From NCBI RefSeq assembly GCF_001665625.1, contig NZ_LZSY01000201.1, positions 1 through 49,684 on the forward strand: DNA of 49,684 nt, read 5' to 3'. The notes below the pieces were generated by a model, which was not told the DNA's origin, did no database searches, and worked only from the letters and a program-made list of their open reading frames with translations. Of the stretch, positions 48,089 through 49,684 are shown one piece after another. Source of the DNA: Mycolicibacterium peregrinum (GTDB lineage Bacteria > Actinomycetota > Actinomycetes > Mycobacteriales > Mycobacteriaceae). The translations under genes and the position numbers were made by a program. Each line of letters starts with the position of its first letter. The first letter of the stretch is position 1.

Positions 48089-48555
48089 GTTCGGTTGTGG
48101 ACAAGCTTGAAGTCACCGAGCTGCTGTACCGCTATGCCGAACTGATCGACGCCGGCGACTTCGACGGGGTCGGGCAGTTACTGGGCCGGGCCACGTTCGG
48201 CGGCCCGGCCTCTGGCAGCGTGTCTGGAGCCCAGACCATCGCGAAGTTGTTCGCCCACACGACGCGCAGGTTCCCCGACCACGACAACCGCACCCGGACC
48301 CGTCACCTGGTGCTCAATCCGATCGTCGAACTCGACGGCGATCGGGCCGAAGCCCGGTCGACGTTCTGCGTCGTGCAGCACGTCCCGGACGGCCCGAGTC
48401 CCGTTCCCCTACAGCCCATCGTGGTCGGGCGGTACATCGACACGTTCGCGCGGGATGACGAGGGCTGGCACTTCACCGAACGCAAGGTCGACGTGGAGAT
48501 GGTGGGGGATGTCTCGGCGCATCTGAACGTCGACCCGCGACAGTACGGACGCTAG
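48085..48555 (+). CDS. SnoaL-like (NTF2-fold) protein
   Basis: The 156-aa product begins DKLEVTELLYRYAELIDAGDFDGVG, which is the typical first helix of SnoaL-4/NTF2-fold proteins, and has a C-terminal beta sheet including GRYIDTFARDDEGWHFTERK. Members include isomerases and ring-hydroxylating dioxygenase beta-like proteins. It overlaps tsaD by 4 bp. The function in this operon is unknown; it is convergent with the PucR gene, one base apart. Confidence 0.85.
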   Translation: MSSVVDKLEVTELLYRYAELIDAGDFDGVGQLLGRATFGGPASGSVSGAQTIAKLFAHTTRRFPDHDNRTRTRHLVLNPIVELDGDRAEARSTFCVVQHVPDGPSPVPLQPIVVGRYIDTFARDDEGWHFTERKVDVEMVGDVSAHLNVDPRQYGR

Positions 48556-48556
48556 G

Positions 48557-49591
48557 TCAGCGCGCTTCGTTGATGTGGTGAACCCGCACACTGACCTCCA
48601 GCTGGAAACGGTCGGCGGGGTTCTTGAGTGACAGCCCGGTGAGTTCCTCGATGAGTTTGATCCGGTACAGCAGCGAGTGGCGGTTCAGGAACAGCGCCCG
48701 CGCCGCCGCACTGGTGTTGGTGGCCTCGTCGAGCAGGATCTCCAGGGTGTGCACGAGTTGCCCACGTCGGGTCTTGTCGTACTCGACGAGTGGCTGCAGC
48801 GTCTGCAGGACAGTGGCCATGCTGCGCGGGTGCTGACGCAGCACCTCGGCGAACTGCATGGGACCGACCGGGCCTTCGGGCAGTGGCGACGAAACCGGAG
48901 CCGCCACGGTGACCGCATGGCCGTGTGCGGGCGCCAACAGGGCCCAGGTCACGAGATCCTCGGGGAGCCCGCTGAGTCGCTGTGCGGAATCGACCAACCC
49001 GGAAACCGTGGATTCCGTTGGGGCCGAAGAGAAATGACCCATGACCAGGTCGTCGGTCACCGACGACGTGACTGTCAGGCCGGCGGCGAGCGCCAATTCG
49101 CGCAGGGCGTTGGCGAACTTGTCGGCGGCTTCGCCCCACTGAGGGTCGTCGCGCACGCGGCGACCGATGACCATCTGGACCCCGGTCTCCGGCGGAGATG
49201 GACCGACCAGCGGCAGGATGGTCTTCTGGACGTCGGCGAAGGCAATCTCCCAGGGCAGCAGCACAAATGGACACGCATGCTGGTCGGCGAGCGGGATCAG
49301 CAGCTCGAGGAGGTCGTGGGCGTCCACGTCGGGGGGCGGGCTGAGAATGATGCCGGCGGCCGGTGAGGCCACCAGGGAGACCAGGAATTCGCGCACACCG
49401 GGTTGTTTGAGGTCGGCGCCGGTGGTGAGCACCAGGTCGCCGGGCCGGACGAAGTCCTCGGCGGGTGCGTGGATGATGTCCACCCAGCGGACCTCGCGGT
49501 CCAGTCCGCGGTGGCCGGCGACCACTGAACCCTGGTCCAGGGGTGGAATCGTCAAGACCGCCGCCACGCTCAGCGACGAGTCCTCGGACAT
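48557..49591 (-). CDS. PucR-type transcriptional regulator
   Basis: The 344-aa regulator has a PucR N-terminal domain (residues about 8-125, with GLDREVRWVDIIHAPAEDF and RPGDLVLTTGADLKQ) and the C-terminal PucR helix-turn-helix (VHTLEILLDEATNTSAAARA, then LFLNRHSLLYRIKLIEELTG). Such proteins regulate purine catabolism, GABA or other nitrogen-source genes. GGGAAG precedes the ATG at 49591. No target gene is visible; nothing else is recognised from 49592 to the end of the window. Confidence 0.9.
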   Translation of the reverse strand: MSEDSSLSVAAVLTIPPLDQGSVVAGHRGLDREVRWVDIIHAPAEDFVRPGDLVLTTGADLKQPGVREFLVSLVASPAAGIILSPPPDVDAHDLLELLIPLADQHACPFVLLPWEIAFADVQKTILPLVGPSPPETGVQMVIGRRVRDDPQWGEAADKFANALRELALAAGLTVTSSVTDDLVMGHFSSAPTESTVSGLVDSAQRLSGLPEDLVTWALLAPAHGHAVTVAAPVSSPLPEGPVGPMQFAEVLRQHPRSMATVLQTLQPLVEYDKTRRGQLVHTLEILLDEATNTSAAARALFLNRHSLLYRIKLIEELTGLSLKNPADRFQLEVSVRVHHINEAR

Positions 49592-49684
49592 GCCGCTTCC
49601 CTTCTGATCAACTGCTCGGCGGTGCGTCGAAGCCGACGGTATCAGCGACCAGCGACGGCGGTGGCCACCTGCCGGGCAGGTTGT

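Overview
The window is GC-rich chromosomal DNA from an actinobacterium, very probably a fast-growing mycobacterium (Mycolicibacterium type). The gene order rplM-rpsI-glmM, two small type-VII-like genes, glmS, nnr (ADP-dependent NAD(P)HX repair), gadB, alr, tsaE-tsaB-rimI-tsaD follows the order I know from Mycobacterium tuberculosis (Rv3443c down to Rv3419c). Many genes start with GTG or TTG and overlap by 4 bases (ATGA, GTGA or TTGA), as is usual for this group. No rRNA or tRNA gene, integrase, CRISPR array or clear insertion sequence was seen.

Region 1 (1-11.15 kb) is an adenosylcobalamin (B12 coenzyme) catabolic block. It holds the tail of a GlcG/PduO-type heme-binding protein and a divergent FhuF-like iron-sulfur protein. 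A diol/glycerol dehydratase follows in the unusual subunit order small-large-medium, with both reactivase subunits. An ethanolamine set comes next: permease, EutB, EutC and a HAD-family lipoprotein phosphatase. No microcompartment shell gene is visible.

Region 2 (about 11.16-16.8 kb) is a clearly more AT-rich island wedged between the eut block and the rplM promoter. It carries a three-gene operon. The first gene is an uncharacterised 100-aa protein (TTG start). The second is a P-loop ATPase. The third is a giant adenosine-deaminase-fold protein whose metal and catalytic residues are all present. The last two match RdrA and RdrB of the RADAR anti-phage system. This is the standout feature of the window, and the small first gene is a candidate undescribed component.

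Region 3 (17-31.5 kb) is the core ribosomal and cell-wall segment (rplM, rpsI, glmM, WXG-like pair, glmS). It is interrupted by accessory metabolic genes: a KshA-like Rieske oxygenase, a TetR regulator, a minus-strand remnant of a MocR regulator, an F420-type oxidoreductase, a LysR regulator with a divergent atypical SDR, and an alpha/beta hydrolase lacking its nucleophile.

Region 4 (31.5-40.3 kb) is accessory. It has a DeoR regulator with a complete mannitol-type PTS permease divergent from a zinc polyol-type dehydrogenase. Next are a flavin/FMN oxidoreductase pair divergent from a TetR regulator with two GTTAAC operators, and an EamA exporter divergent from a MocR/PdxR regulator.

Region 5 (40.3-49.6 kb) is core: NAD(P)HX repair, glutamate decarboxylase, alanine racemase, an alpha/beta hydrolase, the t6A-tRNA genes tsaE/tsaB/rimI/tsaD packed with overlaps, a SnoaL-like protein and a PucR-type regulator.
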